Part shown: positions 42,701 to 52,332 of the stretch, one piece after another
Layout of the letters: each line of letters starts with the position of its first letter
Numbering within the stretch: the stretch's first letter is position 1
Assembly (NCBI RefSeq): GCF_004341505.2
Contig: NZ_SLYP02000004.1
Location: forward strand, 13,566 to 77,565
Source: Sphingomonas sp. JUb134
GTDB taxonomy: Bacteria > Pseudomonadota > Alphaproteobacteria > Sphingomonadales > Sphingomonadaceae
Length of the DNA stretch: 64,000 nucleotides
Direction: 5' to 3'
Translations under genes and position numbers: made by a program
Notes under the pieces: model-generated
What the model was told of the DNA's origin: nothing
The model's input: the letters and a program-made list of their open reading frames with translations, nothing else
Database searches by the model: none

Positions 42701-45593
42701 CGCCGGCGTCCTTGGGCCAAAGGTACTCGCCAGTGAGGAGGATGTGTGCCCATCCGAGCGGCGAAATATGGGCGAGAAGATGGTCGGGGGTATCGAGCCC
42801 TTCGCGGCGCCGGGCCTCAACGGCATGGCCAAGGTGCAGGGTGTTCCAGTAGACGATGATGGCGGTGAGCAGGTTGAGGCCGGCGATCCGGTAATGCTGA
42901 CCCTCCGTCGTGCGGTCGCGGATTTCGCCCTGACGGCCGATGCGCAGGGCATTTTTCAGCGCATGATGTGCCTCGCCTTTGTTGAGGCCGACCTGTGCAC
43001 GGCGCTGCATGCCGACGTCGAGTATCCATTCGATGATGAACAGCGTCCGCTCGATCCGGCCCACCTCGCGCAGCGCGGAGGCAAGATCGTTCTGGCGCGG
43101 ATAGGAGGCGAGCTTGCGCAAGATGCTGCTCGGCGCGACCTGTCCAGCGCTCATGGTGGCGGCGCAGCGGAACAGATCGGGCCAGTTGGAAACGATCAGC
43201 GCCTCACGCGCCTTGCCGCCCACCAGCGGGCGCAATTCGCTCGGCGTCGCGGCAGGGTCGAACACGTACAGTCGTTTGGATGGGAGGTCGCGGATGCGCA
43301 GTACAAGGCGGCAGCCGAGCATCGCGCTGATCCCGAACAGATGATCGGTGAACCCGCCAGTGTCGGCGTACTGCTCTTCGATCCGTCGCCCTGCCTCATT
43401 CATCGTCAGCCCGTCGAGTAGATAAGGTGCTTCGCTGACCGTGGCTGGAATGGTCCGCGATGCAAACGGCGCGAAGCGGTCGTTGACGTGGGTATAGGCC
43501 TTGATGCCGGGATCGTTGCCGTAGCGGGCGTTGATCGTATTCATCGCTTCGCCCTGCCGTGCGGCGGGGAAGAACTGGCCATCGGCCGATGCGGATCTGC
43601 CCATACCCCAGACCTGGGCCATCGGCAGCGCCCCTTGCGCCGCGACCACGTTGGCCAGCGCCTGGTCGATCGCCTCGCTTTCGACGTGCCAGCGAGCGAG
43701 ACGGGAGAGTTGCCAATAGTCGTGAGTGTTGGAAGCCTCTGCCATCTTACGCAGACCCAAATTCAGGCCCTCGGCAAGCAGGACGTTGAGCAGGCCGATT
43801 CGGTCGCCGCATGGCACGCCGGTGCGCAGATGCGTGAAGGCATCAGTGAAACCCAGCGCGGTATCGACTTCGAGCAGCAGATCGGTGATGCGGACGGGCG
43901 GCAGCCGGCGATACAGATCAAGCACCAGATCCTCGATCCCATCCGGCGCGTCAGCGGTGAGCCGATCAATGCGCAGCGTGCCGTCCTCGATGCTGCCTTT
44001 CGGAATTGTACCGCTGCGCACGGCGCGACCGAGCCGGGCAAGGCCATCAGCGAGACGCACTTTGCGGTCAGCCAGCCAGACATGCGGGTCGGACGGGACC
44101 GCCAGCTTCGCGGCATGCGCGACCGCCATCGGCACGAGGACGTGGCGCAGGTCACCATATCGATGCGAGCGGTCGAGCCATATGTCGCCCGAGCGCAGCG
44201 CGTCGCGCAGGTGAAACATGACCGCGACTTCCCGGAGGCGGGCATCATCATCGCCCTTCGCCCGCAACTGTCGCCGCCATTTGGAATGCGGGCGCAAGAA
44301 ATCGTCGGCCGCCGGAACTGCGCCCTTGGTAGCGATGACGGTAGCCGCGTCCAGCAAAGGCCGTGCAACCGCCGCAGCTTTGAGGTCGAGGCATCGCAGC
44401 ATGCGCGGGGCATACCGACGGAAGCGGTGATACCCCTGATCAACATAGGCCAGCGGATCATCGCCCAAGGTGTCCGTCAACGTCTTGGCCGTAGCGACGA
44501 GGCTGGTGAGCCGTTCCCATCCCGCCCCGCCCGCGACCGCATCTTCCAGCGACGCGCCGTCGCCATGCGCTTCGAGCAATGATTGACCGAGTGCAGTGAA
44601 GCCGTTCAAAGTCGCAGTGGTAGCGCCTCTGGTTTCTACGACCCGCGCGTCATGCAGTTGCTTCGCGTCGCGCCAGGTGCGGCCAACGATCCGGTCATGT
44701 GTTTCGATCACCGCATCCGCAGTCGCCGTGGCCCATTCAATGACGCAGACCGCCATGATAGCGCGGCGCCGATCGGCGCCGAGGTCGCGCAGGCCATCGG
44801 CGAAGTAGCGCTCGCCCTGCCGGCGTAGCCGGGCGACGCGATGCGGTGGAACACCGGCAAGTATACCATCATTGAGGTTCATCGCGCGCAGGAACTCGAG
44901 CCGGTCGAGCAGCCGGTTCGCCGCGGCGGAGTTGTTGCCCGGCTCAATCCGGCGCAGCCAGATGAAGCGGCTGATCGCCCCCGGCAGCATCTCGGTAGTC
45001 AGTCGGTCGAGCCCATCACAGGCGACGGGATCGAGACGGGCCGCGATCCGCTTCTCGATCCGACGTTCGGCGGCGACGAGCGCGTCCGCGCACAAACGCT
45101 CGATTGTCGTGATCGCCGGCAGGATGGTCATGGTTTCACGGCAGCGGGCAATGAAGCGCCGGGCAAGGTCGTCGTTTGAGCGTGCCTGCTCGGCTTCGGC
45201 GAGAAGCCAATCGCGGAAAGCCCTGGCATACGGTCCCCGTCCGGGGAACATTCTGTATCCGTAGATACGGCGCAGCGCCTCCATGTGCTGGTGGCGGGTT
45301 TGGCGTCGAACGGCATAGGCCGCGAGCGTCTCGCCAGCGATGCCAAGCTGGGCGCCTAGAAAGGCAGATACAGTGTGTGGGATCAGTTCGCCGGGAGCAA
45401 GGGTCCGGCCTGGATATCGCAGCGCGCACAACTGCAGGGCGAACCCGATGCGGTTCTCCGGTCGGCGACGCCGGTCGATATGAATCAGGTCATCGTCTGC
45501 CAGAAGATAATGGCGCAGCAGCGCCGCTTCGTCAGTCGGTAGGTCGAGTAGGGCCGAACGCTGTCGGGCGCTGAGGATATGGCGTCTCGGCAT
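42696..45593 (-). CDS. tnpA: Tn3-family transposase, full length
   Basis: 965 residues from ATG 45593, the normal size for TnpA; a further 19 codons upstream are unlikely. The N-terminal DUF4158 region (MPRRHILSARQRSALLDLPT) leads to the DDE catalytic part. Conserved C-terminal blocks include PMAQVWGMGRSASADGQFF, FGISAMLGCRL, LASYPRQNDLASALREVGRI and LNKGEAHHALKNAL. The stop lies at the inner edge of the left terminal repeat. It has no frameshift and is probably active. Confidence 0.92.
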   Translation of the reverse strand: MPRRHILSARQRSALLDLPTDEAALLRHYLLADDDLIHIDRRRRPENRIGFALQLCALRYPGRTLAPGELIPHTVSAFLGAQLGIAGETLAAYAVRRQTRHQHMEALRRIYGYRMFPGRGPYARAFRDWLLAEAEQARSNDDLARRFIARCRETMTILPAITTIERLCADALVAAERRIEKRIAARLDPVACDGLDRLTTEMLPGAISRFIWLRRIEPGNNSAAANRLLDRLEFLRAMNLNDGILAGVPPHRVARLRRQGERYFADGLRDLGADRRRAIMAVCVIEWATATADAVIETHDRIVGRTWRDAKQLHDARVVETRGATTATLNGFTALGQSLLEAHGDGASLEDAVAGGAGWERLTSLVATAKTLTDTLGDDPLAYVDQGYHRFRRYAPRMLRCLDLKAAAVARPLLDAATVIATKGAVPAADDFLRPHSKWRRQLRAKGDDDARLREVAVMFHLRDALRSGDIWLDRSHRYGDLRHVLVPMAVAHAAKLAVPSDPHVWLADRKVRLADGLARLGRAVRSGTIPKGSIEDGTLRIDRLTADAPDGIEDLVLDLYRRLPPVRITDLLLEVDTALGFTDAFTHLRTGVPCGDRIGLLNVLLAEGLNLGLRKMAEASNTHDYWQLSRLARWHVESEAIDQALANVVAAQGALPMAQVWGMGRSASADGQFFPAARQGEAMNTINARYGNDPGIKAYTHVNDRFAPFASRTIPATVSEAPYLLDGLTMNEAGRRIEEQYADTGGFTDHLFGISAMLGCRLVLRIRDLPSKRLYVFDPAATPSELRPLVGGKAREALIVSNWPDLFRCAATMSAGQVAPSSILRKLASYPRQNDLASALREVGRIERTLFIIEWILDVGMQRRAQVGLNKGEAHHALKNALRIGRQGEIRDRTTEGQHYRIAGLNLLTAIIVYWNTLHLGHAVEARRREGLDTPDHLLAHISPLGWAHILLTGEYLWPKDAGA

Positions 45594-45688
45594 GCACGGC
45601 TTGTCCCCATTGAACAGAAGTCTGTTTTGGACAACACTGACCCCACGCAAATCAAGGCTTTTCGAGGCCTAATTCCAGAAGGGTTCAA
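45594..45688. promoter_or_regulatory. Presumed Tn3 res site and divergent promoters
   Basis: 95-bp gap between divergent tnpA and resolvase, the standard position of res in Tn3-family elements. Subsites were not resolved by eye. Confidence 0.4.
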
Positions 45689-46318
45689 TTGGGACAGCGC
45701 GCCGCCATCTACGCCAGGGTTTCGACAGCCGACCAGTCGTGCGAACGGCAGCTCCGCGACCTGGCCGGCTTTGCCGAGCGTGGCGGCTATGAAGTGGTCG
45801 AGGTCTTCCGCGAAACCGCGTCGGGCATGAAGGCAAACCGTTCGGCGCGGGCTGAGGTGATGAAGCTGGCGCAGGCACGCCATATCGATGCGATCCTCGT
45901 TACCGAACTCAGTCGCTGGGGGCGTTCGACCCAGGACCTGCTCGATACACTCAACCGGCTGTCGGGCTGGCGCGTGTCGGTGGTCGCGATGAGCGGCATG
46001 ACGTTCGAGGTCGATACGCCGCATGGGCGGATGATGGCGACGATGCTCGCAGGTATAGCCCAGTTTGAGCGCGACATGCTGAGCGAGCGGGTCCGCTCTG
46101 GCCTTGCTGCAGCGCGGGCACGTGGCCGCAAACTCGGCCGGCAACTGGGGGAGCGACCCAAGTCGGACCGCCTCGCGCCCAAAGTGTTGGCGCATATCGC
46201 CGAGGGGCGGAGCTATCGCTGGATCGCTCGCGACCTGGGACTCAGCAAGAACACGGTCGCCGGGATCGTGGCTCGCGCACGGGGTAACGTGAGCCCTGAT
46301 GTCACGGTGACGACATGA
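45689..46318 (+). CDS. tnpR: Serine resolvase of the Tn3 element
   Basis: 209 residues from TTG 45689, with AGAAGGG upstream. The catalytic serine is in AAIYARVSTADQS. The core includes VTELSRWGRSTQDLLDTLNR and FERDMLSERVRSGLAAARA. The C-terminal helix-turn-helix is YRWIARDLGLSKNTVAGIV. It is a DNA-invertase-type resolvase often paired with this tnpA lineage. The stop overlaps the start of the next gene as ATGA. Confidence 0.9.
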   Translation: MGQRAAIYARVSTADQSCERQLRDLAGFAERGGYEVVEVFRETASGMKANRSARAEVMKLAQARHIDAILVTELSRWGRSTQDLLDTLNRLSGWRVSVVAMSGMTFEVDTPHGRMMATMLAGIAQFERDMLSERVRSGLAAARARGRKLGRQLGERPKSDRLAPKVLAHIAEGRSYRWIARDLGLSKNTVAGIVARARGNVSPDVTVTT

Positions 46319-46872
46319 CCGGGGCGTCTGGACGGCTGCGTCCCGATCCCCGGCGCAAGGCGCGGTTTCGCGAAATCGCCCGAGGCATTGTCGCCAAGGA
46401 TCGCTACAATCGGAAGTACGGGATCGCCGTCGACACTGCTGGCGCCATCGCGCAGGCGCTAGAGCGCGCGTACCGCGATGGAGTCCGGGACGACCCGGCC
46501 GCAGCCGTTCAAGCGCCCGAACAGGATGATGCCGGCCCGCTGGAATGGGCGTTGATCCCACCACGACCGCGAGATGCCTTCTGGAGTATCTGCCTATACA
46601 CCCTGGGCCGCGATACCGATCTCCCACGTGACGGCCATCTCGCTCCGGCTATTACCGAACGCGGAACGCCCGGATGGACACTCGTGGCAGGAGGGTACAC
46701 CCCTGACAGGGTGATCAGCGATAGGAGCATTGGCCCGCTTGTCCGCCTCGGCCTTATCGCGCTCGCAGTCGATTTACCGGTTCGCATGATCGTAACCGCA
46801 CAGGGGAAGGAAACATGGGCTCTCTTCTGCCAGCGCGGTGGGATGTACCCTGAGGATCTCACTGACATTTGA
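46315..46872 (+). CDS. Unknown passenger protein of the Tn3 element
   Basis: 185 residues overlapping tnpR by 4 bp, so likely co-translated. The N-terminal third is basic (RLRPDPRRKARFREIARGIV). The rest has no motif I recognise. No signal peptide or membrane helix is evident. Its tight coupling suggests a role in transposition or regulation more than free cargo. Confidence 0.6.
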   Translation: MTGASGRLRPDPRRKARFREIARGIVAKDRYNRKYGIAVDTAGAIAQALERAYRDGVRDDPAAAVQAPEQDDAGPLEWALIPPRPRDAFWSICLYTLGRDTDLPRDGHLAPAITERGTPGWTLVAGGYTPDRVISDRSIGPLVRLGLIALAVDLPVRMIVTAQGKETWALFCQRGGMYPEDLTDI

Positions 46873-47274
46873 TCCATTTGATCGACATCCATCCGGCGGA
46901 ATGGTGAAGGGCAGCATCCGCCCCGTTGCAGACGTTCCCAATGGTCGTCATCCCGGCGCATGCCGGGACCGTGGGCTGTCTTTAGAAGCAGCCTCACGTC
47001 CGGGCGCCCTGGCGATAGCTATCGCCTCAAGACTTGCCCACGGTCCCGGCATGCGCCGGGATGACGGATGACCGCGCCCCACCCCAAATCAGCCGTCACC
47101 CTGAACTTGTTTCAGGGTCCATCAATCCGAAAGCCCAGTTTATGATCGGCCAACCGAGATGGCGGCACGAGCCACCACGCTCCGGCACCAATCGCCCGAT
47201 GGATCCTGAAACAAGTTCAGGATGACGCAAGGCGGGGGCGCGATGTCCGCTCCCCACCCCTTCTTGCCGTTTCG
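46873..47274. repeat. Two chromosomal-type inverted repeats inside the transposon
   Basis: 402 bp without a gene. A perfect 30-bp pair (46946-46975, 47037-47066) starts CGTCATCCCGGCGCATGCCG. A second 29-bp pair (47095-47123, 47198-47226) starts GTCACCCTGAACTTGTTTC and has two mismatches. Such motifs occur widely between genes of sphingomonad chromosomes, so this looks like captured chromosomal DNA. Confidence 0.75.
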
Positions 47275-47312
47275 CTTAGGGTGTCATTTCGCCCTCAGCC
47301 GGAACCGACCCC
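47275..47312 (-). repeat. Tn3 right terminal inverted repeat
   Basis: 38 bp, CTTAGGGTG to CCGACCCC, partner of 42663-42700 with one mismatch. Confidence 0.93.
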
Positions 47313-48283
47313 ATGATCGGGCGCTCGCCATGATCGTGGAGGCCCACGCCGCCCTGCCCATGGCCGCCTTCTGGGGACAAGGGCAATCGGCATCCAGCGA
47401 CGGGCAGTTCTTCCTTGCTACCGAGCAGGGCGAGGCGATGAATCTGATCAACGCGAAATATGGCAACGTCCCGGGCCTCAAGGGATACAGCCATGTGTCC
47501 GATCAATATGCGCCGTTCGCAACCCAGGTGATCCCGGCAACGGTCAGCGAGGCTCCCTATATCCTGGACGGGCTGCTCATGAATGACGCGGGCCGCCGCG
47601 TTCGCCAGCATTTTGCCGACACGGGCGGCTTCACCGATCATGTGTTCGCCGCCTGCGCCTTGCTCGGCTACAGGTTCGCCCCCCGTATCCGCGATCTCCC
47701 TCAGAAAAGACTCTATGCCTTCACGCCCAACGCGACGCCGGCCAATGTGCGAGCGCTGGTCGGAGGTAAGATCAATGAACCGCTCATCGAGCGCAACTGG
47801 CCCGACATCCTGCGCATCATGGCGACGATCGCAGCGGGGATCGTCGCCCCCAGCCAGATTCTTCGCAAGCTCGCCTCTTACCCGCGCCAGAATGAGCTGG
47901 CCCTCGCATTGCGAGAGGTGGGCCGCATCGAGCGAACCCTGTTCATGATCGACTGGATTCTTGATGCCGGCCTCCAGCGCCAGGCTCAGATCGGCCTCAA
48001 CAAGGGTGAGGCCCACCACGCCCTAAAGCGCGCCATCAGCTTCCACCGCCGAGGTGAAATCCGGGATCGATCCGGCGAAGGCCAGCACTATCGCATCGCC
48101 GGAATGAACCTGCTCGCCGCCATCATCATATTCTGGAACACCATGAAGCTCGGCGAGGTCGTCAATACCCGGGCCGCCAGCGGTACCCATATCGCGCCTG
48201 ATCTACTCGCCCACGTCTCGCCGTTGGGATGGGAACACATCAATCCAACCGGGGAATATCGCTGGCCCAAATCCTTAGCGTAG
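47313..48283 (+). pseudogene. tnpA: Second Tn3-family transposase, C-terminal fragment
   Basis: About 320 codons beginning directly at the Tn3 right end: AALPMAAFWGQGQSASSDGQ, FACALLGYRFAP-like FAACALLGYRFAPRIRDLPQ, LASYPRQNELALALREVGRI, LNKGEAHHALKRAI, ending GEYRWPKSLA. It is close to the intact tnpA at 42696 but not the same gene. Its N-terminal two thirds are absent from the whole window. The Tn3 element or an attached deletion removed them. Its own right terminal repeat survives (48274-48311). Confidence 0.9.
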
Positions 48284-48311
48284 GATTCCGCCCCCTCCCG
48301 CAAACGCCCCC
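48274..48311 (-). repeat. Terminal inverted repeat of the second Tn3 element
   Basis: 38 bp whose outward-reading strand starts GGGGGCGTTTGCGGG and ends TACGCTAAG, the usual Tn3-family pattern. It overlaps the last codons of the tnpA fragment. No left partner is present in the window. Confidence 0.75.
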
Positions 48312-48479
48312 TACGATTGAGAAGCGCGGCGGAATCTCTTAGATTGATCGCTGGAGGCTTTGTTCGCGGAGACGCGCACATTGCCTTCTTTTCGTTTTAG
48401 GAAGCGCTGCCCTAAGCGACAGAAGCCAGAGCTTTGACAATGCGGCATTCCGCGATGGAGCCGACCATGTATCTTGATC

Positions 48480-49229
48480 CTATCGGTGCAGACACGCGAT
48501 GATGGCGGTCACGACGGCGGTGGTTTCCGCGACGTCGCGCACCCTCACTGTGTCGAGGCCGATTTCAGCAGCGGGATAGTCATTCCCACCGGGGAATATC
48601 GCATCCCCAATGAACAGCATCCCGTCGAGCGGGACACCGCTCTCGGCACTCAGGCGCTTCAGGCCATAGCCCTTGTCGATCCCTGCTCTGGTCACGTCGA
48701 TCGATGTCGTGCCACCGAGATTGATCGAGAGCTCCGGCAGCTTCGCGCGCAACGTGGCCTGCAACGCGGTCCTCTTCTTTCGGTCAGGATCCCACGCTTC
48801 CTTTTCCTTCAGCGGCGCTGCCTGCCCCAGGCCCGAAAAGGTGATCTGGCTGCCCCGGTCCTCGATCCGTTCGCCCCAGATACGTTCGTCGGCGAGACCG
48901 GCATCGGTCAGCGCCTGATCGAAGGCCGTGCGGATCTTCGCCTTCTCCGCGTCGTCGAACAGTTCGGCATAGACCGCGCGCCAAGCGCCATTGATGAACC
49001 GATAGAGTTTCGTGCCTGTGGTCGGCATCAACCAGAGACGGTCGAGCGCGACGCCGGCAGGAAGGCGCGAGGCGATCTGCTTTTCGAACTGCGGCCAGTC
49101 CCCGCCCGAGATCACCGCCACATCCGTGATGGCGAGCAATCGGGCGAGGATTGCGGCCATATCCTCCGATAACGGCCGCTTGCTCTCGGCAAGCGTGCCG
49201 TCGAGGTCGAAGGCGATCAGCCACTTCAT
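48480..49229 (-). CDS. HAD-IIB hydrolase, last gene of the metal operon
   Basis: 249 residues. The HAD nucleophile motif is LIAFDLDGTLAE at the N-terminus, motif II is VAVISGGDW, and motif IV is GDAIFPGGNDYP. The IIB-type cap lies between. Related proteins are phosphomannomutase-like or sugar phosphatases; the substrate here is unknown. The start overlaps the P1B ATPase stop by 4 bp, so it is the last gene of the operon. Why a sugar-phosphate type hydrolase sits with metal pumps is unclear. Confidence 0.8.
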   Translation of the reverse strand: MKWLIAFDLDGTLAESKRPLSEDMAAILARLLAITDVAVISGGDWPQFEKQIASRLPAGVALDRLWLMPTTGTKLYRFINGAWRAVYAELFDDAEKAKIRTAFDQALTDAGLADERIWGERIEDRGSQITFSGLGQAAPLKEKEAWDPDRKKRTALQATLRAKLPELSINLGGTTSIDVTRAGIDKGYGLKRLSAESGVPLDGMLFIGDAIFPGGNDYPAAEIGLDTVRVRDVAETTAVVTAIIACLHR

Positions 49230-51727
49230 GCCGCCTTCCCTGCCGGATCGCGGTAGGCGAGCAGCCTGAGCGCATTGATGACGACGAGCAGCGTCGATCC
49301 CTCATGAACCGCCACCGCTGGCCCAATGCCGAGGCCGAGGATGGTAGCAGGCACCAGGAAGGCGACGACACCCAGGCTGACGAAGACGTTCTGCCGGATG
49401 ATTCCACGGGTATGGCGGCTAAGACCGACTGCGAATGGCAGGTGCGCCAGATCGTCGGCCATCAGCGCCACGTCGGCTGTCTCCAGCGCAACGTCCGACC
49501 CCGCCGCGCCCATCGCGATGCCGACCGTGGCGCTTGCCATCGCCGGCGCATCGTTCACGCCGTCGCCCACCATCGCGACCTTGTCTTCGCCGGCGAGCTT
49601 CTTGATCGCGGCAACCTTGTCTTCGGGCATGAGGTCGCCCCACGCTTCGTCGATCCCGACTTCGTCGGCGATCGCTTCGGCGACTTTCTGGTGATCGCCG
49701 GAGATCATTATCATCCGCGACACGCCCATCTCGTGCAGCCGACGCAACGCGGTCTTGGCAGCTTCGCGAGGCGTGTCCATCAGGCCGATCGCGCCCAGGT
49801 CGCGGTCCCCCTTGCGGACCACCATTGTCGTGCGGCCGTTCTCGCGCAGCTTCGCGATTGCGTCCTGCGCGCCCTGCCCCAGCGCCGGAATGCCCTCACT
49901 TCCGAACATCTCGGCCTTGCCGATCCACACCGTCTCGCCATCCACGCTCGCGGTGACGCCCCGACCGGTCAGGCTCTTGAGGTCGCCGGCAGTCGGCACG
50001 GCACGATCGTTCAGACGTTCGCGGCCGTCCTTGACGATCGCTTGGGCCAGGGGATGGTCGCTCAACGCTTCGACGGCGACAGCCAGCGCCAGCAACTCGC
50101 CTTCATCGGCGCCATCGACGGGCACGACATCAGTGATGCGCGGACGACCTTCGGTCAGCGTGCCCGTCTTGTCGAAAGCGATCGCTTTGAGCGACCCGAG
50201 GTTTTCGAGCGGTGCACCGCCCTTCACGAGCACGCCGCCCCGCGCTGCACGGGCAACGCCCGACAGGACCGCGCTCGGCGTTGCGATCGCGAGCGCGCAC
50301 GGGCTTGCCGCCACCAGCACCGCCATCGCGCGATAGAAGCTGTCGCGGAACGGCTCGTCGACGACCACCCATGCGAACAGCAGGAGCACTGACAGGACCA
50401 GGACGGCGGGCACGAAGATCCGTTCGAACCGGTCGGTGAAGCGCTGCGTCGGCGACTTCTGCGTCTCCGCTTCGCTCACCATCTTCACGACCTTGGCAAG
50501 CGCGCTTTCATTGGAACGGCGTGTCACCTCGATCTCGATCGCGCCGCCGCCGTTGATCGTACCAGCAAAAACCCGGCTTTCCGCGTCGACTGCATCGGGC
50601 TTGGCGCGTGCCGCTGCGGCATCTGCGACCGGCACCTTGTCGACCGGGATGCTTTCACCCGTGACCGGGGCCTGGTTGATCGCGCTGGTGCCCTTGATGA
50701 CGAAGCCGTCGGCAGGCAGGCGCTCGTTCGGGCGGACGATGGCAATGTCCCCGACGACCATCTGCTCGACCGGGATTTCGCTGGTCTGCCCGCCGCGTCG
50801 CACGGTCGCGGTTTCGGGCGCGAGCTTCGCCAGCGCCTCGATCGCCTTCTTGGCGCGGCCCATTGCATAATGCTCAAGCGCATGGCCGAGGCTGAACAGG
50901 AACAGCAGCAGCGCACCTTCGGCCCATGCGCCCAGCGCAGCGGCGCCGGCCGCAGCGACCAACATCAGCGTGTCGATCTCGAACTTCTTCATCCGGAGGT
51001 TGTCGATCGCCTCGCGCAGCGTGAAGAATCCGCCGAAGAAATAGGCTGCGATATAGCAGGCGGTCGGCAGCCATTCGGGCGCGCCAGCGACCAGCCTCTC
51101 GATCGCGTAGCCGATCCCCAGCAGCGCGCCACAGGCGAGCGCGAAGATCAGCTCGGTATTGGGGCCGAGAAATTCGGCGTGGCTATGGTCGTGGCCATCG
51201 CCGGGGCCGTGCTTCTCTTCGCCCGCGCCGTGGCCCCCGGGGCCGTGGTCGTGGCCGGCATGTTCATCGGCAGCGACCCGCTTGCCCACCCTCACCTTCA
51301 GCTTGCGAAGCGCAGCGCGCACCTCCTCTTCGGTGGTTTCGCGGCGATCATATTCGACCCGGACAGACCCGCTGGTGCTGGCGCTTGCCTGGACCACGCC
51401 GGGCAAGGCGCACAGCGCATCGCTGACCGTGCGCGCCCGACGTTCGTGGTTGATCCCCGTCACCTGCCAGATCGCATGGCCGTAGCGCTCGGTGATTTCG
51501 GCACCTGCGGCGCGCACCATTTCGCGCAACCGTGGCAGCGGCAGCTTGGCGGCATCGAAATGGATGCACAGCGCCGCTGGCGTGTTGCCGTCGAGACAGA
51601 TCACATGCGCCCGCTCGACACCTTCGCGCTTTGACAGGGTTGATACGAGACGGTCCAGGCAGGCATCGGCCGCGTCAGGAAGGTCCGGCAACAACACTGG
51701 AATGTCGAGTTCGAGCTTGTCGTTCAT
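49226..51727 (-). CDS. P1B-4-type heavy-metal ATPase (SPC motif)
   Basis: 833 residues. Two N-terminal ferredoxin-like domains lack a CxxC site. A His-rich linker (about residues 150-190, AGHDHGPGGHGAGEEKHGPG) precedes the membrane core. The metal-site motif is SPC (about residue 475), not CPC, and TM6 has HEGST near residue 808; this pair defines the P1B-4 group that exports Co, Fe, Zn or Cd. Phosphorylation site DKTGT is near residue 517, and GDGVNDAP follows. The gene overlaps the CDF gene and the HAD gene by 4 bp on either side. The shorter start 51727 is used because the upstream frame is CDF shadow. Confidence 0.9.
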   Translation of the reverse strand: MNDKLELDIPVLLPDLPDAADACLDRLVSTLSKREGVERAHVICLDGNTPAALCIHFDAAKLPLPRLREMVRAAGAEITERYGHAIWQVTGINHERRARTVSDALCALPGVVQASASTSGSVRVEYDRRETTEEEVRAALRKLKVRVGKRVAADEHAGHDHGPGGHGAGEEKHGPGDGHDHSHAEFLGPNTELIFALACGALLGIGYAIERLVAGAPEWLPTACYIAAYFFGGFFTLREAIDNLRMKKFEIDTLMLVAAAGAAALGAWAEGALLLFLFSLGHALEHYAMGRAKKAIEALAKLAPETATVRRGGQTSEIPVEQMVVGDIAIVRPNERLPADGFVIKGTSAINQAPVTGESIPVDKVPVADAAAARAKPDAVDAESRVFAGTINGGGAIEIEVTRRSNESALAKVVKMVSEAETQKSPTQRFTDRFERIFVPAVLVLSVLLLFAWVVVDEPFRDSFYRAMAVLVAASPCALAIATPSAVLSGVARAARGGVLVKGGAPLENLGSLKAIAFDKTGTLTEGRPRITDVVPVDGADEGELLALAVAVEALSDHPLAQAIVKDGRERLNDRAVPTAGDLKSLTGRGVTASVDGETVWIGKAEMFGSEGIPALGQGAQDAIAKLRENGRTTMVVRKGDRDLGAIGLMDTPREAAKTALRRLHEMGVSRMIMISGDHQKVAEAIADEVGIDEAWGDLMPEDKVAAIKKLAGEDKVAMVGDGVNDAPAMASATVGIAMGAAGSDVALETADVALMADDLAHLPFAVGLSRHTRGIIRQNVFVSLGVVAFLVPATILGLGIGPAVAVHEGSTLLVVINALRLLAYRDPAGKAA

Positions 51728-52332
51728 GACGACCTCCTTTCGCTTTTCTTGGTTTCGGCGCGCGCGTCGCGCAGGATTTCGACACCGCCCTTGATGGCGA
51801 TGATGGCGGTGGCGAAGCCGACCAGCAGGTCCGGCCAATTGGTACCCAACCACAGCACCAGCACGCCGGCGATCAGGATGCCGCCGTTGGAAATGAAGTC
51901 GTTGAAGCTGAAGGTGGTTGCGGCCCGGAGATTGACGTCCGGATCCTTGAGGCGCTGGAGCAGCCGCAGGCAGAGGTAATTCACGACGCCGGCGATCGCG
52001 GACATGACCATCATGGTAGGTCCGATGGGCTCGCTGCCCTGCACGTAGCGCCGTCCGACATCGATCAAGATGCCGCCCGCGAAGATCAGCAGCATGACGC
52101 CCGAAGCGACCGCGGCGCGTGTCTTCCATGTCTGGCCCCGGGTGAGCGCCACAAGGCTCAGCGCATACACAGCCGTATCGGACAGGTTGTCGACGCCGTT
52201 GGCGATCAGCGCGCTCGAGTCCGCGAAGAAGCCGGAAACGAAGAAGCCCGCAGCGATCGCCGCGTTCAGCAGCAGGACGATCCACAGTGTGCGGCGCTCC
52301 TGCCCGCCATTGTTGTCGTTGCCCGGGATCAT
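51724..52332 (-). CDS. Cation diffusion facilitator-type transporter
   Basis: 202 residues with about five or six membrane helices and CDF-like motifs: SSALIANGVDNLSDTAVYAL in TM2 and FSFNDFISNGGILIAGVLVL in TM5 (the D-x-x-S/N-D metal site appears as N-D-x-x-S-N). The C-terminal cytoplasmic domain is missing, as in the small CDF class found with metal clusters. It probably exports Zn, Co or Cd by proton exchange. It overlaps both neighbours (ZIP and P1B ATPase) by 4 bp. Confidence 0.85.
   Translation of the reverse strand: MIPGNDNNGGQERRTLWIVLLLNAAIAAGFFVSGFFADSSALIANGVDNLSDTAVYALSLVALTRGQTWKTRAAVASGVMLLIFAGGILIDVGRRYVQGSEPIGPTMMVMSAIAGVVNYLCLRLLQRLKDPDVNLRAATTFSFNDFISNGGILIAGVLVLWLGTNWPDLLVGFATAIIAIKGGVEILRDARAETKKSERRSS

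Larger units (their letters stand above)
42663..47312. mobile_element. Tn3-family transposon with tnpA, tnpR and passenger DNA
   Basis: A 4,650-bp element with 38-bp terminal inverted repeats (42663-42700, 47275-47312) that differ at one position and start GGGGTCGGTTCC and end CCCTAAG. It holds tnpA (-), a serine resolvase (+), one unknown gene (+) and ~400 bp of repeat-bearing non-coding DNA. The flanks (CAGAA at left, ATGAT at right) do not match, so there is no 5-bp target duplication. The left flank is a rep gene and the right flank is another tnpA, so a deletion or recombination has joined unrelated neighbours. Confidence 0.9.

Noticed and set aside
43488..44582. 364-codon open frame opposite tnpA
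   Set aside because: Shadow of the Tn3 transposase.
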